Assembly: GCA_023396215.1 (NCBI GenBank)
Contig: JAEWWW010000057.1
Coordinates: forward strand, 1 to 12,978
Direction: 5' to 3'
DNA: 12,978 bases
From: Bacillota bacterium
GTDB lineage: Bacteria > Bacillota > Clostridia > Oscillospirales > Ruminococcaceae
In this document: piece by piece, positions 5,993 through 12,957 of the stretch
Position numbering within the stretch: position 1 is the first letter of the stretch
Layout: the number at the start of each line of letters is the position of its first letter
Position numbers and translations under genes: made by a program
Notes under the pieces: generated by a model
Database searches by the model: none
Seen by the model: the letters and a program-made list of their open reading frames with translations, nothing else
What the model was told of the DNA's origin: nothing

Positions 5993-7761
5993 TGTGCAGC
6001 CACCTCCCCGGCGATTGTTTTAATGGCGGTTTCCATCTCCTCGGCAGTTTGGGCGAGGTACCGCTCCATCTGCTCCTCGGGCGTGTATTTTGCGCGGGCA
6101 ATCTTTTCACGCACCGGCAGAGCAAAGATTTTATCCACATCGGCCCCGGCTGCCAGAGCGGCCTTGGCCTCCTGATAGTAGCTCATAATCAGCCGCAGCA
6201 TGCCGAACTGCTTTTTCAGCGAGGTATAGGTATCCACATCGTCAAAGGCGTTCTGCTGCAGGTAGTCTTCACGAATCGAGCGGGCGGCCTCCAGCGTGAG
6301 CCGGTCGGGGGCCGAAAGCGAATCGTAGCCTACCAGCTTGACGATTTCATCCAGCTCGGATTCCATCTGGAGCAGATGCATCGTTTCCTGATGATAACGG
6401 CTCCAGTCCTCCGAAACGTTTTTGTTCATCCACTCCCCTATCTTATCCAAATAGAGGGAGTAGGAGGTGAGCCAGTCGATGGCCGGGAAGTGGCGCTTGT
6501 AGGCCAGCGCCGAGTCAAGCCCCCAGAAGACCTTGACGATGCGCAGGGTGGCCTGCACCACCGGGTCTGAAAGATCGCCGCCCGCGGGGGAAACGGCGCC
6601 GATGGCGGTCAGCGAGCCCTCGCGGGTTTCTGACCCGAGGGTGATGACGCGGCCCGCGCGCTCGTAGAACTGGGCAAGGCGGGAGGTGAGGTAGGCGGGG
6701 TAGCCTTCCTCGCCGGGCATCTCCTCCAAACGGCCGGACATCTCGCGCAGCGCCTCGGCCCAGCGGGAGGTGGAATCAGCCATGATGGCGACGGCATAGC
6801 CCATGTCGCGGAAATATTCGGCGATGGTGATGCCGGTGTAGATAGAGGCCTCACGGGCGGCCACCGGCATGTCGGAGGTGTTGGCAATGAGCACGGTACG
6901 GCACATGAGGGACTCGCCGGTGGCGGGGTCCTTCAGCTCGGGAAACTCCATGAGCACGTCGGTCATCTCGTTGCCGCGCTCGCCGCAGCCGATATAGACC
7001 ACGATGTCGACGTCCGACCATTTGGCCAGCTGGTGCTGTACCACCGTCTTGCCGCTGCCGAAGGGGCCGGGCACCGCGGCGGTACCGCCTCTGGCAATGG
7101 GGAAGATGGTGTCGATGATTCTCTGCCCGGTAATCATGGGGATATCGGGCGAGAGCTTTTCCTTGATGGGGCGCTGGCGGCGCACCGGCCATTTGCTGAG
7201 CATCTGCAGGTCGGTAACGCTGCCGTCGGCGGCCTTTACCTTTGCCACCGTTTCGGTAATGTTAAAGCTGCCGCTCTCGATGGCGGTGATTTCGCCCTCT
7301 ACCCCGAAGGGTACCATCACCTTGTGGGTGATGATGGCGGTTTCTTTGACGGTACCGATGATATCGCCGGCGGTCACCTTATCCCCCACCTTGACGGTGG
7401 GTACAAAGTGCCATTTTTTCTCGTGGTCCAGCGCTGTTATGTTGATACCACGGGTGATGTTGCTGCCGGTTGTTTCTCTGATTCTCTCGAGGGGACGCTG
7501 AATCCCGTCAAAAATCATCTCGAGGATGCCGGGGGCCAGCTCGACCGAGAGGGGCGCGCCGGTGGATATCACCTCATCGCCCGGGCCGAGGCCGGAGGTT
7601 TCTTCATATACCTGTATCGATGCCTTGTCGCCGCGCATCTCGATGATTTCACCAATCAGCCCCAGCTTGCCCACCCGCACAACGTCGTACATGTTGGCGT
7701 CACGCATGCCCGAGGCCACAACGAGAGGGCCCGACACCTTGACAATTTTGCCCTGGCTCAA
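5989..7761 (-). CDS. atpA: V-type ATP synthase/ATPase subunit A (catalytic)
   Basis: The 590-residue catalytic subunit hydrolyses ATP (or makes it in reverse) in the cytoplasmic head. Walker A is GPFGSGKT (232-239, K238). The catalytic glutamate is E261 in GCGERGNE, and the Walker B aspartate is D329 in IMADSTSRW. The insertion domain typical of V/A-type A subunits (about 115-190), absent from F-type beta, is present. Walker A carries Ser where eukaryotic V-ATPases have the redox-sensitive Cys. Translation appears to start at TTG 7761, with AGGTGA six bases ahead; the nearby ATG at 7767 is out of frame and meets a stop after one more codon. A 107-nt gap containing a GC hairpin separates it from atpF, the longest junction in the operon. 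It overlaps atpB by 4 nt. Confidence 0.97.
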   Translation of the reverse strand: MSQGKIVKVSGPLVVASGMRDANMYDVVRVGKLGLIGEIIEMRGDKASIQVYEETSGLGPGDEVISTGAPLSVELAPGILEMIFDGIQRPLERIRETTGSNITRGINITALDHEKKWHFVPTVKVGDKVTAGDIIGTVKETAIITHKVMVPFGVEGEITAIESGSFNITETVAKVKAADGSVTDLQMLSKWPVRRQRPIKEKLSPDIPMITGQRIIDTIFPIARGGTAAVPGPFGSGKTVVQHQLAKWSDVDIVVYIGCGERGNEMTDVLMEFPELKDPATGESLMCRTVLIANTSDMPVAAREASIYTGITIAEYFRDMGYAVAIMADSTSRWAEALREMSGRLEEMPGEEGYPAYLTSRLAQFYERAGRVITLGSETREGSLTAIGAVSPAGGDLSDPVVQATLRIVKVFWGLDSALAYKRHFPAIDWLTSYSLYLDKIGEWMNKNVSEDWSRYHQETMHLLQMESELDEIVKLVGYDSLSAPDRLTLEAARSIREDYLQQNAFDDVDTYTSLKKQFGMLRLIMSYYQEAKAALAAGADVDKIFALPVREKIARAKYTPEEQMERYLAQTAEEMETAIKTIAGEVAAQ

Positions 7762-7808
7762 TTCATTTCACCTGCTTTTCTAAAGAAGTTATGCGGACCC
7801 GCCCGCGA

Positions 7809-7836
7809 GGGGCCCCGGCCTGACAGCCGCCGCCCC
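7809..7836 (-). promoter_or_regulatory. Intercistronic GC hairpin between atpF and atpA
   Basis: This is a symmetric 28-nt structure: GGGGC, a 2-nt internal loop, CGGC, a six-base loop, then GCCG, 2 nt, and GCCCC. No T tract follows, so it is unlikely to be a full terminator. A second, weaker stem (GTATT/AATAC, 7843-7862) lies between it and the atpF stop. It could be an RNA processing or stabilising element ahead of the A-B-D genes, whose products are needed in three copies (A, B) per complex. Confidence 0.5.
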
Positions 7837-7868
7837 GAACCTGTATTCACCGCGATAAATACCGGCTC

Positions 7869-8189
7869 TTAATCCTTAAAGAGGATGTCTGCGCCGATGG
7901 CGCGCTCCACGCTCTTCTTTACATTCATCATGCCGAGCCCCAGACTGCCTTCGCGGCCGGGGATGGGGATAATGGCGGGGATCCGTCTTTCCTTGTATCC
8001 ATCCAGAATGTGCATCACCGGCTCGAGGGTTTTTTCGGTGATGAAGATAACCCCGTAATCCTTTTGGGCCAGGCTGGCGACAAGGGCTTCCACCGAGCCG
8101 CTGTCGGTGACCTCGTGCACCTCAAAGCCCACTGCCTTAAAGCCCAGCACACTCTCTTTTTCTCCGATAACGGCTATTTTACTACGCAT
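7869..8189 (-). CDS. atpF: V-type ATP synthase/ATPase subunit F (central stalk)
   Basis: The 106-residue small soluble protein opens MRSKIAVIGEKESVLGFKAVG, the conserved N-terminus of V/A-ATPase subunit F, which has a Rossmann-like fold followed by a C-terminal helix. It binds subunit D in the central rotor and modulates ATPase activity. It corresponds to NtpG in E. hirae naming. Another ATG at 8195 would add Met-His, but GAGGG directly abuts that codon and is six bases from the ATG at 8189, so 8189 is preferred. The gene start overlaps the end of atpC by 8 nt, implying coupled translation. Confidence 0.93.
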   Translation of the reverse strand: MRSKIAVIGEKESVLGFKAVGFEVHEVTDSGSVEALVASLAQKDYGVIFITEKTLEPVMHILDGYKERRIPAIIPIPGREGSLGLGMMNVKKSVERAIGADILFKD

Positions 8190-9180
8190 ATGCATCCCTC
8201 AGCCTTTCGGTAATCTGCTGGGCAGGCACACCCGCCGCCTTGGAGGCCAGCACGATGCGGGCCGCCTTGATTTCGCTCTCCTTACCGTAAAGGTAGGCAA
8301 TCAGCGGCTCGACCCCAAAGGCAATCAGCTTGGCCTGTGCCAATAGGCCCAGTATGCAGTTGTCGCACAGCCGCTCAAAGGCAGTCAGCCCGCCGCCGGC
8401 ACGCAGCGCGTCATAGGCAGGCTCCAGCGCCTTGTGGTAATCGCTGGCGGCAACCAGCGCCAAAAGCTCTTCTATTCCGCGGCCGAAGGTCCCGGCGATG
8501 CGGGCGGTTTCAATGCGTCCGCCCTCGGCCAGTACCCTGCGCAGAAAGAAAGCGTCCTTGCCCATGCGCTGCAGCCGCACCGCCGCCCGGATATTGGCGA
8601 TATCAATCTGGGCCGCAACCAGATTGCTCAGAAAGCTGCTGCCTACATCGGCAGCGCGCCGGCCCATGGCCTCCAGCACCCCGCGGTCGATGATGACATC
8701 CACCAGCTGGGGGTCGGCGGTTTTTGCCAGCGCCTCTTGTGCCTCCAGGGCCGCCTGCCCAATCAGAGGGTGCAGGCCGTCGAAAGCGCCCTGTTCCAGC
8801 TGGGCGGCCAGCTCCTGCGGGGGCAGGTTGCCCAAATCGGCAAGGATATGGTCGGCGCCGCCTTCGATGAGGCGGGCCTTAATCAGGGCCTTCAGGTTAT
8901 GCCCGTCATACCGGTAACGAAACAGCTCCACAATGCCCTTGCGGGGTGAGAGCTGCTCCACCAGGGCGTATGCTTCCCACAGGCTTTCGGCAAGCCCCTG
9001 CTCATAATCCTCGGGATTCCGGTTCAGACCGATGCCCGCGTCATTGAGCACCTTGAAGGCTTCCTCCATGGTGCGGGCGTCTATCATCTTTTGCAGCTCA
9101 CGGCTGCCCAGCATGTGGTTTTCCAAGGAACGCAGCCGGGCGGTGGCGTATAAGAAGTCAGTATCTTTCAGCTTGGTCAA
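8182..9180 (-). CDS. atpC: V-type ATP synthase/ATPase subunit C (AC39/d-like rotor cap)
   Basis: The 332-residue, largely helical protein has the features of the bacterial/archaeal C subunit, the homologue of eukaryotic subunit d. The N-terminal DFLYATARLRSLENHML and the middle motif FRYRYDGHNLKALIKARL (about 85-105) are typical, with the repeated AC39 domain filling the rest. The funnel-shaped protein sits on the K ring and links it to the D-F shaft. The start is TTG at 9180, seven bases after a strong GGAGG; no in-frame ATG is close, and the GTG within the same region runs straight into a stop. It lies 41 nt downstream of atpE, a gap that holds a small hairpin, and overlaps atpF by 8 nt. 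Confidence 0.94.
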   Translation of the reverse strand: MTKLKDTDFLYATARLRSLENHMLGSRELQKMIDARTMEEAFKVLNDAGIGLNRNPEDYEQGLAESLWEAYALVEQLSPRKGIVELFRYRYDGHNLKALIKARLIEGGADHILADLGNLPPQELAAQLEQGAFDGLHPLIGQAALEAQEALAKTADPQLVDVIIDRGVLEAMGRRAADVGSSFLSNLVAAQIDIANIRAAVRLQRMGKDAFFLRRVLAEGGRIETARIAGTFGRGIEELLALVAASDYHKALEPAYDALRAGGGLTAFERLCDNCILGLLAQAKLIAFGVEPLIAYLYGKESEIKAARIVLASKAAGVPAQQITERLRDAYA

Positions 9181-9206
9181 CCCAGCACCTCCTTTTCGTG
9201 CTTGTT

Positions 9207-9221
9207 CCCGCTGGTGGCGGG
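9207..9221 (-). promoter_or_regulatory. Small GC hairpin directly after the atpE stop codon
   Basis: A five-base-pair stem, CCCGC with GCGGG, encloses a five-base loop and begins at the first base past the atpE stop. It ends about 15 nt before the GGAGG of atpC. It is short and could be chance, but it occupies one of only three long junctions in the operon, all of which contain a hairpin. Confidence 0.3.
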
Positions 9222-9821
9222 TCAGGCCAGCAGCAGGGCGGCAATTTCCGCCTCGAGCCGGGGCTGTATATTTTTAACAAGCACCTCGAAGGTGCAGTTG
9301 GTTTCCACCGAGCCCTGCCGCAGGATAAAGCCGCCGCCAAAGCTGCCGGCTTCCGGGGCGAGGGTCAGGCTGATGCCCTTGGCCGCGTTGGCCTCGTTCA
9401 CCCGCTTTACAACCTCCTGGCCCAGAGCGGCGTCCTTTTGGCTGAACACAATCTGCGCGTCGGCGGTCTGGCTCTCGACGGCCATACGGGTTAAAAACCC
9501 GGCCTTTTGGTCGTCGGGCAGAGCGCACAGCCGCTCGTATGCCTTGGCAAAGGCGCTGTCTATCATCTCGCGGCGGGCGGTCAGAAGCAGGTTGCGCTCC
9601 TCGATGCCCCCCTGCGACTGCGCCCTGCGGGCAATCGCATCGGCCTGCGCCTGCGCGGCGTCGGTTATCCTGGCCGCCTCGGTTTCGGCTTCTGCCTTAT
9701 AACGGGTCAGGGTGCTTTCGGCTTCGGCCTTGGCCGCCGCCTCTATTCTTTCGGAGTGGCCTTTTGCCTCTCCCATGATTTTATCAATCAGTACCGAAAT
9801 ATCGTTCAACGCTTTGCTCAC
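9222..9821 (-). CDS. atpE: V-type ATP synthase/ATPase subunit E (peripheral stalk)
   Basis: The 199-residue protein has an Ala/Glu/Lys/Arg-rich N-terminal half (about 15-100) forming a long coiled coil, then a globular C-terminal domain (about 105-195) containing GGGFILRQGSVETNCTFE, a hallmark of subunit E. It pairs with the G/H subunit as the stator that holds the A3B3 head against the membrane subunit I. The start is uncertain and non-ATG either way. GTG at 9821 gives MSKALNDIS but has no good ribosome site. TTG at 9809 would remove four residues and has AGAGGTGA eight bases ahead. I list the longer form. It lies 56 nt after atpK, past a strong hairpin. Confidence 0.92.
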   Translation of the reverse strand: MSKALNDISVLIDKIMGEAKGHSERIEAAAKAEAESTLTRYKAEAETEAARITDAAQAQADAIARRAQSQGGIEERNLLLTARREMIDSAFAKAYERLCALPDDQKAGFLTRMAVESQTADAQIVFSQKDAALGQEVVKRVNEANAAKGISLTLAPEAGSFGGGFILRQGSVETNCTFEVLVKNIQPRLEAEIAALLLA

Positions 9822-9843
9822 CTCTCTTTCAATCCCTACAGAC

Positions 9844-9865
9844 GCCGGGGGTTCCCCCGCCCGGC
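9844..9865 (-). promoter_or_regulatory. Intercistronic GC hairpin between atpK and atpE
   Basis: GGGGG (9847-9851) pairs with CCCCC (9854-9858) around a two-base loop, with an outer GCC/GGC extension past a four-base bulge. It starts 12 nt after the atpK stop. There is no T tract on the minus strand, so it is more likely an mRNA stabiliser or processing signal than a terminator. It directly follows the gene whose product is needed in most copies. Confidence 0.5.
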
Positions 9866-9877
9866 AGGCCCCTCTAA

Positions 9878-10366
9878 TTAGGCGGGAATGTTGAGGATAA
9901 GCAGCATCGAAACGAGGAATGCGAGGATGGCGTAGGTTTCAACCATGGCGGACATAACGATGCCCTTGGCAATTTCGTCGGGCTTTTTGGCAATCAGGCT
10001 GATGCCGGCTGCGGCCACACGGCCCTGATAGATGGCCGAAAAGAGGCCCACAATGCCGATGGGCAGCGCCGAAGCCAGAATATAGCCGCCGGAAGCCAGG
10101 CTGAGATTGGGCGCGCCGCCCATCATGCCGGTCTGAAGCATAATCATAACGCCGATGAGGAAGCCGTAGATGCCCTGTGTGCCGGGGAGCGCCTGAAGCA
10201 CAACCACCTGGCCGAAGAGGTCGGGGTTTTCGGAGAGCAGGCCGGAAGCGGCCTCGCCCACGATGCCCACGCCTCTGGCCGAGCCAATGCCCGCCAAAAA
10301 GACCGCTACCGCCACACCCATGTAGGCCAAAAAGTTACCGTTTGCAAAAATTTCTGAAAATCCCAT
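9878..10366 (-). CDS. atpK: V-type ATPase subunit K (Na+-binding rotor ring proteolipid)
   Basis: The 162-residue, four-helix membrane protein is a fused double hairpin like NtpK of E. hirae. Many copies form the membrane rotor ring. Ion ligands match the E. hirae Na+ site in spacing and identity: L60, T63, Q64 and Y67 in LPGTQGIY, Q114 in AIYQG, and E143 in MVETYA. The first hairpin lacks the carboxylate, so there is one ion per four-helix unit. This predicts Na+ (or Li+) rather than H+ coupling. The ATG at 10366 is four bases after the atpI stop codon, with GGAGG in the last codons of atpI at nine-base spacing. A GC hairpin follows the gene, which could favour high output of this subunit. 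Confidence 0.96.
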   Translation of the reverse strand: MGFSEIFANGNFLAYMGVAVAVFLAGIGSARGVGIVGEAASGLLSENPDLFGQVVVLQALPGTQGIYGFLIGVMIMLQTGMMGGAPNLSLASGGYILASALPIGIVGLFSAIYQGRVAAAGISLIAKKPDEIAKGIVMSAMVETYAILAFLVSMLLILNIPA

Positions 10367-10370
10367 TTTA

Positions 10371-12323
10371 CTAATCCTCCCTGTCGATTACATAAACAAA
10401 TTTGGTATTGGCTCTCAACGGAGCAAAGGGACGGCCGCCGCCCTCGAAAAACTTACCGAAAAACTCGACATACTGGAGCCGCGAGGCATGAACATAAGCG
10501 CCCAGCGCATTGATTGCCAGATTCAGCGCATGGCCAAAGATAAACACCAACACAAAGACAATCAGCCCCACAAGGTTGCCGCCGGGCAGGGTGCCCATGA
10601 TGTTGACCACGTTGCCGATAACACCGGTGGCCAGCCCCAGCGCCAGTATTCTGGAGTAGGAAAGCACGTCGGAAAGATAGCCGGATATGCCATAGAGGCT
10701 GAGAATCCCCGAGAGAAGCTTTTGGATAATGTTGTTTTTATCCCGGCCCTGGGTCAGCACCAGCCCGATGGCGCCGGCGATTGCCATATATTTGCCGATT
10801 TCTGCCCAAACGCCCGGCGCAAAGAGCAGCAGCAGGCCAATCAGCGTTACATACCAAAAGCCCACATCAAAGACCGCATCCCAGACTCTGCCCCGCTGTA
10901 TCATCAGGCGGGCGTTCAGAGCCATGGCGGCAAAGATATGCACCACACCCAAGGCAAAGGAGAGTATCAGTACCGTTACCGGGTCGTTCATCGGGTCGAG
11001 CAGAAACGGCATCTCGACGGTTTTGCCAAAGAAAACCTCGGCCAGCTGCGGGATGGCGTTGCCAAACCAGCTGCCGTAAACGGCGCCCCAAAAGATAGTG
11101 GAAAGGCCGCCGAGGGTAATCAGCTTCATAAACTTTTTGCCGAAGGGGGGTAGGTCCATCTTGCGCAGGGCGAACAGCCCTCCAAAGAAAAGGAGCATCC
11201 CATAGCCCGCGTCGGAAAGCATGATGCCAAAAAACACAAAATAGAAGATGGCCATCACCCCGCCGGGGTCGATGCTGCGCGGGGCGGGAAGCGCATACAG
11301 CTCGGTGATCACCTCGAAGGGCTCTGCCAGCTTGCTGTTTTTCAGCAGCACGGGGAAGTCCTCTGTGCGTTCCGGCTGGTTAAAGCTGTAGTAGCAGCCG
11401 CTGGTTTCAAGGTAGCTTTCTACCTTTTGGCGGTTGTCTGCCGGCACCCACGCGGTCAGCACAAAGGTGCGGTCGGTGCTGAGCAGCCTGCCGCGGCTTT
11501 TGGCGCAGTCCAGCTTCATCCTGACCACATCATAGGCCAGCTTGATATCGGCCGAACAGTCTGCCAGCGCTTTAAGCTGCTCATTCGCCTTTTCAATCTC
11601 GGCCTTGTATCCTTCGATACGGGTATGGCACAGGGCGGCGTTTTCTGCCGGGGTGCCCTGCAGCCGGTCGAAATGATGACGCACGCCCCCATGGGCCCGT
11701 ATCATATCCCACACGGGGGTCTTGTCCTCTTTATAAAGAACAGCCGCCGCATATTTCTGGTCGCGGTCGGCCTGCTGGGGCGAAAGCACCACACCCAGCC
11801 CGGCTTCGGTGAGCTCCTCCTCCAGCCGGGTTAAATCGGCCGCCGCAGGGAAGATTAAGTACTCCACTACCGCCCTGCCGGTTTCCTCCAGCTCCAGAGG
11901 GGTATCCAGCCCGAGCCACGGCTGCAGCGATGCACCGACAAATTCCTCCCGCGAGATGCGGCTTTTCAGATCCGCCAGCGTCTGGAGGGTCGCTTCCACC
12001 TGCGCGCAGCTCTCTTCTGTCCGGGTCATCAGCGCCTGGTCGGTCAGACAGTCGTAGCCCACCCGCGGCCTTTGGGCAAAGAGGCCCTTTTTCGGCTCAT
12101 AGGGCGCAAGCGCTGTAATAGCCGACCACAACCTTGCAAGCTGCTGCTCAAGGTTGTATTGGTCGGCCGGTTTTTGCTGCATCAGTTCTTTGAGCTGCTC
12201 ATAGTCGGAGAGCGCTTCGGGGTTGCTGATTTCGACGCATCCCAGCCGCAAAAGCTGCGAGATGACGCTGTCAACCTCCTCATACAGCCCGATTAAGAGC
12301 AGTTTTTCCATCCTTGCAATCAT
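10371..12323 (-). CDS. atpI: V-type ATP synthase/ATPase subunit I (membrane stator, a-subunit)
   Basis: The 650-residue protein has a soluble N-terminal half (about 1-350), with coiled coils that bind the E-G/H stalks. A membrane half (about 355-615) has some seven to eight helices, including FVFFGIMLSDAGYGMLLFF (362-380). The essential arginine of the ion path is R558 in LSYSRILALGLATG, and a second conserved Arg is R615 in YVHASRLQYVEFF, corresponding in spacing to R573/R629 of E. hirae NtpI. It forms the half-channels next to the K ring. The start at 12323 overlaps the stop of the G/H gene (ATGA). An internal ATG at residue 5 is possible but has no separate ribosome site. Length and topology are normal. 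Confidence 0.95.
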   Translation of the reverse strand: MIARMEKLLLIGLYEEVDSVISQLLRLGCVEISNPEALSDYEQLKELMQQKPADQYNLEQQLARLWSAITALAPYEPKKGLFAQRPRVGYDCLTDQALMTRTEESCAQVEATLQTLADLKSRISREEFVGASLQPWLGLDTPLELEETGRAVVEYLIFPAAADLTRLEEELTEAGLGVVLSPQQADRDQKYAAAVLYKEDKTPVWDMIRAHGGVRHHFDRLQGTPAENAALCHTRIEGYKAEIEKANEQLKALADCSADIKLAYDVVRMKLDCAKSRGRLLSTDRTFVLTAWVPADNRQKVESYLETSGCYYSFNQPERTEDFPVLLKNSKLAEPFEVITELYALPAPRSIDPGGVMAIFYFVFFGIMLSDAGYGMLLFFGGLFALRKMDLPPFGKKFMKLITLGGLSTIFWGAVYGSWFGNAIPQLAEVFFGKTVEMPFLLDPMNDPVTVLILSFALGVVHIFAAMALNARLMIQRGRVWDAVFDVGFWYVTLIGLLLLFAPGVWAEIGKYMAIAGAIGLVLTQGRDKNNIIQKLLSGILSLYGISGYLSDVLSYSRILALGLATGVIGNVVNIMGTLPGGNLVGLIVFVLVFIFGHALNLAINALGAYVHASRLQYVEFFGKFFEGGGRPFAPLRANTKFVYVIDRED

Positions 12324-12634
12324 TCGCCGCCCACAATCCTCTCAACAATCAGCTTTGCCGCGTCGTCTAAGCGGCTCTGCGCCTTGCTGCGCAATGTGTT
12401 ACAGGTTTCTTCCGCTTTTGTGCGGTTAGAGGACAAAAAATCTGCAGCCTGCTGCTCGGCGTGGGCAAGTATTGCATCCGCCCTGTCGGTAGCCGCTGCT
12501 TTTTCATCCTGTACGAGTTGTCTGCCCTCTTTCTGGGCCTGTGCCTGGGTTGCCGACGCCTGCTGCTGGGCCTGTTTTTTGATGCCTTCGGCCTCTTGCT
12601 CGGCCTGTTTGATTCTGTTGATTACATCCAGCAT
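12320..12634 (-). CDS. atpH: V-type ATPase subunit G/H-like peripheral stalk protein
   Basis: The 104-residue protein is almost entirely helical and rich in Ala, Gln, Glu and Lys (MLDVINRIKQAEQEAEGIKK at the start, AAKLIVERIVGGE at the end). This is the pattern of the small stalk subunit called NtpF in E. hirae and AhaH/AtpH in archaea. It forms a heterodimeric coiled coil with subunit E in the stator. It is the first gene of the operon, about 15 nt from the predicted transcription start. The purine-rich leader (AAAGGTGGTGAGG) serves as the ribosome site for the ATG at 12634. The assignment rests on composition, length and position more than on sharp motifs. Confidence 0.88.
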   Translation of the reverse strand: MLDVINRIKQAEQEAEGIKKQAQQQASATQAQAQKEGRQLVQDEKAAATDRADAILAHAEQQAADFLSSNRTKAEETCNTLRSKAQSRLDDAAKLIVERIVGGE

Positions 12635-12656
12635 GACCTCACCACCTTTACATCAT

Positions 12657-12686
12657 ATTCTAATCTACCCCGCTTTCCTTTGTCAA
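12657..12686 (-). promoter_or_regulatory. Sigma-A promoter of the V-ATPase operon
   Basis: On the minus strand TTGACA (12686-12681), an 18-base spacer, then TAGAAT (12662-12657). Transcription would start near 12650, leaving a leader of only about 15 nt that consists mainly of the ribosome site. This is the only convincing promoter I see for the nine-gene operon. Confidence 0.7.
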
Positions 12687-12701
12687 TATAAATAGTGACA
12701 A
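12680..12701. promoter_or_regulatory. Dyad TTGTCA-N10-TGACAA over the ATPase -35 box
   Basis: Inverted six-base arms at 12680-12685 and 12696-12701 sit across the -35 element. A protein bound here would block polymerase, so it is a repressor-site candidate. One arm is itself the -35 hexamer, so part of the match is expected. Confidence 0.35.
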
Positions 12702-12712
12702 TAGAGGGGGTA

Positions 12713-12743
12713 TTAACCGTTAATGTTTTAACGATATCGTTAA
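12713..12743. promoter_or_regulatory. Cluster of TTAAC/GTTAA palindromes upstream of the ATPase promoter
   Basis: TTAACCGTTAA (12713-12723) and the perfect 16-bp palindrome TTAACGATATCGTTAA (12728-12743) share the same half-site, with centres 17.5 bp apart. They lie 27-57 bp upstream of the -35 box, an activator position, or they could serve a divergent gene beyond the window. The regulator is unknown. Confidence 0.5.
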
Positions 12744-12891
12744 TTTTACGTCAATATTATATATTTTTTTGTACCGGGCCGCAGGTTCGCTGTGTGAATT
12801 ATAATAAGAATTGCACCATCGATTTGCAGTGGTAAAGCATTGATGGGGCAAGGAGCAGTGGGGTTGGAGCGGGATTAGGCCCACCCCCTAA

Positions 12892-12947
12892 CCCCCTCCC
12901 ATTGCTCGGCAATGAGAAAACGGTGCAGTAGGTGCAATGGGAGGGGG
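12892..12947. repeat. Perfect 14-bp inverted repeat near the right edge
   Basis: CCCCCTCCCATTGC (12892-12905) and GCAATGGGAGGGGG (12934-12947) are exact reverse complements separated by 28 nt. A smaller CATTGC/GCAATG hairpin (12900-12914) competes with the left arm. It could be a terminator for a gene to the right, a palindromic interspersed repeat, or the end of a small element. Confidence 0.6.
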
Positions 12948-12957
12948 GAAATATCAC

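Noticed and set aside
7762..7868. Possible internal promoter or full terminator between atpF and atpA
   Set aside because: I found no -35/-10 pair with acceptable spacing and no T tract after the hairpin, so only an RNA-level role is suggested.
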